From positions 327,119 through 391,118 of the forward strand of contig SJOL01006416.1 of NCBI GenBank assembly GCA_004794785.1: a DNA stretch of 64,000 bases, in the 5' to 3' direction. Origin of the DNA: Opisthorchis felineus. Taxonomy: Eukaryota > Platyhelminthes > Trematoda > Opisthorchiida > Opisthorchiidae. The notes below the pieces were generated by a model that was not told the DNA's origin, ran no database searches, and worked only from the letters and a program-made list of their open reading frames with translations. Both the position numbers and the translations under genes were made by a program. Every line of letters starts with the position of its first letter. The stretch's first letter is position 1. Shown in pieces: positions 60,100 to 64,000 of this stretch.

Positions 60100-60597
60100 A
60101 CCCAGCGGAACTTCGTTTACCTGCCGCCTATAACAGGTGACCACCCCATGTTTTAGATCTCTCAGTCTAGTAGGTCAGGGTTTATACACATTCCTGTGAC
60201 TGCGTTGAGGTTCCGGATTGATGTCTGATGCCGGCCCGGTAGTCCAGCCCATTTGTTGGAGAGATCCTGGTTGCTGTTGCAGGAGCTGGAAATGTGGCTG
60301 CAGGTTAGAAGCCTCGGGTTATCGAACAGATTCGCGCGCCTTGTGTAGCAGGCCTCCTGAGGGGACCTTATTCTTACTTATGCCTTGTTTGAACAAGAGT
60401 TGGCCAAAAGGTTTTCACCGTTGAGCCGACAAACAAGGCAGGGACATTATAAGAAGATTTTCAAGCTCAGAGCGAACACTATTAATAGGCAAAAAATTTT
60501 CTTATTTCGTGTAGTAGCTGCGTGGAATGACCTTCCTCCGACAGTTGTCTACGCTCGTTCTAGAACCCGGTTCAAAGCACTATTAGACAATTTATAA
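60100..60597 (+). mobile_element. CR1-like LINE copy L2p, C-terminal fragment
   Basis: A plus-strand frame at 60,385-60,597 reads GHYKKIFKLRANTINR and RVVAAWNDLPPTVVYARS, ending FKALLDNL. This is the conserved C-terminus of CR1-like LINE polyproteins (RGH..KL … RVV..WN.LP..VV.A.S … FK..LD). Upstream in another frame are RCRLEASGYRTDSRALCSR and GDLILTYALFEQEL, the block before it. Only about 200 bp farther upstream (60,118-60,156) is YLPPITGDHPMF, which resembles the end of a LINE endonuclease domain. If so, most of the RT has been deleted from this copy. It is a pseudogene. Confidence 0.7.
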
Positions 60598-62159
60598 TGC
60601 GAGTCCTCGCGATGGCAAACATACTGCCCCGCGCTGAGAACTTAAAGAGCAGCGCTACACTCTTTTTTCGCTTGTGCCTTTCAGGTGTGGGACAGCCACT
60701 AAACGACAAGAACAAAACCGACCCGGGAAACTTGGGCAATAGCCTCGATCCTGTGTATCAATCCGTGCATCCGTGAAAAAGCCCACCTTGATCCTGTGTG
60801 GAAGAGTATATTGGACAGCGGCGAATAATGGGTTTAAAGTGTTTGGTTACGATGTGTTCCGAGTAGGAGATGTCATCGTGGGGCAGTTGACTGGATCTTC
60901 AATGACTCGGGCATAAGACTCTGGTTGCTGCCGAGCGTGGGCGTAACTCTGAAGGGTTTGTGATTGGCACGAATTCCATGCCTCTATGTTTGGTGAACAA
61001 AATGTCAGCCTTGTGGTTGTTGGAGGTTGAATGGCAGATACTTCCGTTTTCAGAAGGCCGAGGAGGACCAGGAGCCCCTGGATATACTCGCATTTAGTCC
61101 AGTTTTTACGGTAGCTAGTCGCGGCGTCCGGGTCGATTAGCTCAGGAATTCTTTGTGATTAAACCCCTGTTGTTCTTTTCTTTTATAGTATGGTGGGGGT
61201 CTGCTTCATGTCGTCTGACCTCCTCGCTACAGGGGATGTCTAGTTATATGCTGTGCGTACAAATCTTACGCAAAATGAGGGCTGCCGGCAACCCGGCCAG
61301 CTCATTCTTCAGTATGTCAACAGAGACTCGCCAGTCGGGGTCAGTCGGCGTGCAGTGTTTAGGTCTCATTTTAAGTTTGGTAGGGGCCTTTGGCTTTGGG
61401 ACTGGTACTCATGATGTGAGAGTCTTGTGAACGACAAACACGGAACATTGGGATGGAACAATATAATTCTTATGGCGCCGCATGGCTCAGGATCCAGTTG
61501 TCCAACTCGCCACTGGCCATCAAACGTGCACCAATCATGACCAGGTCCACTCGGCCACCCGTATGATGAAACGCGCGGATTCAAAATTGCTTCCAGTTAC
61601 CGTGGTTGCTATTCATTTACCGGTTAATGACCCGGATATTTTCGAGGACACGAATCTTTCAAGGGTAAGTTGTGTAACCCTCTGTGTCTCTCCAACGTTT
61701 TTTAGAAGAAAAATAACCACGCTATGTTATTTTTTATAAACACCGACGGGAGACAAAGAGTGTCACGTTAGCTATTTGTGGCAGGTTCGAAATTCTGGGA
61801 CTACACAACCGTTCCTGAGAAAAACGCGGATGACTCATTCAGAGGTGTTCCCTGGGTCGATAAGGGATTGGAATCTTGCCCGATTGCGGTCGCGAAACGT
61901 CCACTAGACTAATTAAACCCCAGCGTATTACGCAAGGTATAAGAAGGTTATGAAGGAACATAAGCGAGGAACGCACAATCCCGGTTTAATCAGGCGTTGA
62001 AATGAACATTTACACGGGGTCTTCGTCTAGGTCAACCGGAGACTGCGGGAAGCAGATTGGTGACCGTTATAAAGGACCGAAGCGGGTTGATCAGTCCATC
62101 ACTAGTCAGAACCCATAGAAGTTCCGAAACGACTGGGGACAACGAGATGGCAAAAGTGT
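60598..62159. other. Unassigned sequence, possibly LINE 5' remnants
   Basis: Frames around 60,899-61,093 (minus) and 61,780-61,960 (plus) contain fragments that vaguely resemble the region between LINE endonuclease and RT (NHKADILF, then WNLARLRSRN). Matches are too weak to annotate. Confidence 0.35.
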
Positions 62160-63460
62160 AGCTGCATGGAACCAAAAGTTAATCAGATTCTGCTACAATC
62201 AAACAAATGGAAAGCTCCTAGACCAGATGGGTTTCAGCTGTTAGTACGCTACTACCTACGTGATGGCGCAGGTGCACGCTTAAAATGCCAAGGTTATGGA
62301 AGATACCACGGCGTTCCACCTGGTTAATGTGGCACTAAATTTGCAGAATATCCACCCGTAAATTTTAATCTGGCAACTTTGGTTCAGGCTTTCAAAAGCT
62401 TGCTTGGCCAACACCTGCGGGACAACTCAAAGACTGGGAAATGTGAGGCAAAACTAGAGAATGTGCACTCCAGTCATATTACTGACTTCACTAAACAACT
62501 GCTACTGCAGGGCGGGACTGGGGAGGACCTCCTAGTATCTTGCTGTCGTCTATCCAAATCTGGGTCTTAGATGTCCAATAGTTCAATGGACCTGATGCTG
62601 TTTAGAGGAACGAACTGTTGTCGTCCATGTGAGTGAAGTGGTATCAGAACACTTACAACCATTGTGAGGGGTTTTACAACCCCCATCTCTGAAACCCCGG
62701 CTGTTCCTCTCCTTCCTCAATGACTTATCAGCAAACCTAAATTCTGCACTTCAAATTTTTTCTGACATCCAGCTATGGAAAGCCATGGGATCTGTAAGAT
62801 TATTCGACAAAACATTCAGACCTGGACAGAGTTTATAAGTCCTCTATGGAAAAGCGTAATTCATTCACTAAAAACGAGCAACATTTACTTTCCGTCGGTT
62901 TGTACCATCCTTAAAATCACTCTTACAGATTTCACTTCCTTCATACTTTAAGTGGCAAGAGAAACATTTAAGTCCTCTTTCAACATAACTTTGGGAATCG
63001 AAGTTTGTTCTCACTGCTAACAAACACCTCAATCTTCTGCAGCAAACCTACTTACAACATACTTAGGTGTGCCTACATATGACATTATGTTCGATAAGCA
63101 AAGTGTGCAGGCTGCGCAAGCTAGCAGGAAGGAGGACTATCAATCTACACACTATACTTTATAAACATTTTTTTCTTTAAGCGGCTTGAGATGTTCTACT
63201 TATATTCATTCGCCTATCTAAGGCGACTTTATTATTACCTAAAAATCCCTGAGAAACCTTAGACCTCTCTGCGGAAACGACTCGGCTTTCACTCCTGAAA
63301 AGGTCTGCTGGCATATGCTGCAGTTTAACCACACTCACCGCAGACAGTACTACTCCTTCTGCATCTACCAGTCATGGATTTTTCTTCCCTCTGGTGTGTT
63401 CCCAAGGCCAACATTAGGATAGTTTAGACAACGGCTTGACCTTCAACTGCAGAACACCCA
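62160..63460 (+). mobile_element. CR1-like LINE copy L3p, pseudogene (RT to C-terminus)
   Basis: Plus strand. QSNKWKAPRPDGF (about 62,200-62,235) is the KS.GPDG motif at the start of the RT. At 62,611-62,820 are EVVSEHLQPL, a stop, GVLQPPSLKPRLFLSFLNDL and QIFSDIQLWKAMGSVR. These are the SGVPQGSVLGPLLF…ND and FADD…W motifs, with the catalytic aspartates damaged. At 63,175-63,250 LKRLEMFYLYSFAYLRRLYY matches the block before the C-terminus, and 63,305-63,452 (YQSWIFLPSGVFPRP, then FRQRLDLQL) is the C-terminal WN.LP…F..RLD region. Order and spacing fit one LINE copy of about 1.3 kb or more, full of stops. Confidence 0.75.
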
Positions 63461-64000
63461 TCACCACAAATTACAGTTTATATACACCACTTAACCGTAA
63501 ACTTGTTACATCCCGGTGGTCGCGAAAGACACGGGAGTGAACAAAGCCTGCAACCTCTCACAAAATGCAGTAAACTCCTTAAACCGGCGGGGTATGTGGA
63601 GAGTACAAACAACGGAAAAACAGAGGTTACTTTTAATGGGATGTTGTCGTAGATCTCATTGTAAATAAATCCACAGAAATAGTGACAGCTTAATTTACAA
63701 TGCAATTGGCTCAAGGGACGCCGCTTCACTTAATGCGAAGGATTCTTTGTAAAATTCTTTACCTTGGTGACACCATCTTAAACAATTGGTCATACGGTGG
63801 CAGCTATAACCACCGTACGATTAGCACGCGGTTCTTATGATTATGACGATATTAGAAAATGCTACCATTGCGTTGACTTCAAAGCCCTTTAGGTCAAGAA
63901 AAAAGGTAGTGTGTGAGTGTCTTTATAGAGTGTGCGTAAACACATAATTGGTTTAAAGCCTGAGATAACTGACTGAAACAGTTACCGTAACGCCTAGTTA
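63461..64000. other. Unassigned sequence
   Basis: Downstream of L3p; no feature recognised. An 83-codon minus frame at 63,478-63,729 carries no motif. Confidence 0.45.

Noticed and set aside
60899..61093. Minus frame with NHKADILF, possibly LINE linker
   Set aside because: A single weak block with no neighbouring RT motif in the right order.
1..64000. CRISPR arrays, operons, bacterial promoters, rRNA genes
   Set aside because: No regularly spaced short direct repeats, no dense coding and no rRNA-like sequence. The content is typical of a repeat-rich animal genome.

Overview
This window reads as non-coding, repeat-rich DNA from a metazoan. Everything I can name confidently is a retroelement or a small repeat, almost all of it decayed. 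I see no complete host gene, no operon structure and no dense coding, so a prokaryote is excluded. The combination of a BEL/Pao LTR element, Penelope-like elements (PLEs) with GIY-YIG endonuclease, CR1-like LINEs, tRNA-derived SINEs and a roughly 308-bp repeat carrying a hammerhead ribozyme is best matched by a flatworm (trematode or cestode) intron or intergenic region. That taxonomic call is inference.

Layout. 0-6 kb: unassigned, with one terminal-inverted-repeat element at 2.78-3.11 kb. 6.4-7.0 kb: minus-strand PLE relic ending in a GIY-YIG domain. 7.57-7.79, 18.63-18.84, 27.69-27.99, 32.42-32.58 and 39.28-39.67 kb: five dispersed loci of one repeat family ('R'). Its conserved segment folds as a type I hammerhead ribozyme. 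The 27.9-kb copy keeps the whole catalytic core, and the 39.3-kb locus is more than one unit in tandem. 24.7, 34.6, 36.6, 47.2, 49.8 and 51.7 kb: tRNA-like sequences, three of which form one SINE family. 31.3 kb: an impure (TATAA)n array. 33.75 kb: a second inverted-repeat element.

40.35-46.64 kb: a full-length BEL/Pao retrotransposon with both LTRs, an imperfect 5-bp target duplication, and gag, protease, RT, RNase H and integrase in order, broken by several frameshifts and stops. 55-63.5 kb: a retroelement graveyard with a PLE (minus strand, RT thumb plus GIY-YIG), a CR1-like LINE (minus strand), a LINE C-terminus (plus strand) and a third LINE copy (plus strand).

How the parts may relate: the R repeat codes for no protein, so it would need a reverse transcriptase in trans. 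PLEs are the class most often linked to hammerhead ribozymes in animals, and two PLE relics lie in the same 64 kb. The remaining sequence, most of the window, gives only short chance-level open frames; a few possible exons are flagged at low confidence.
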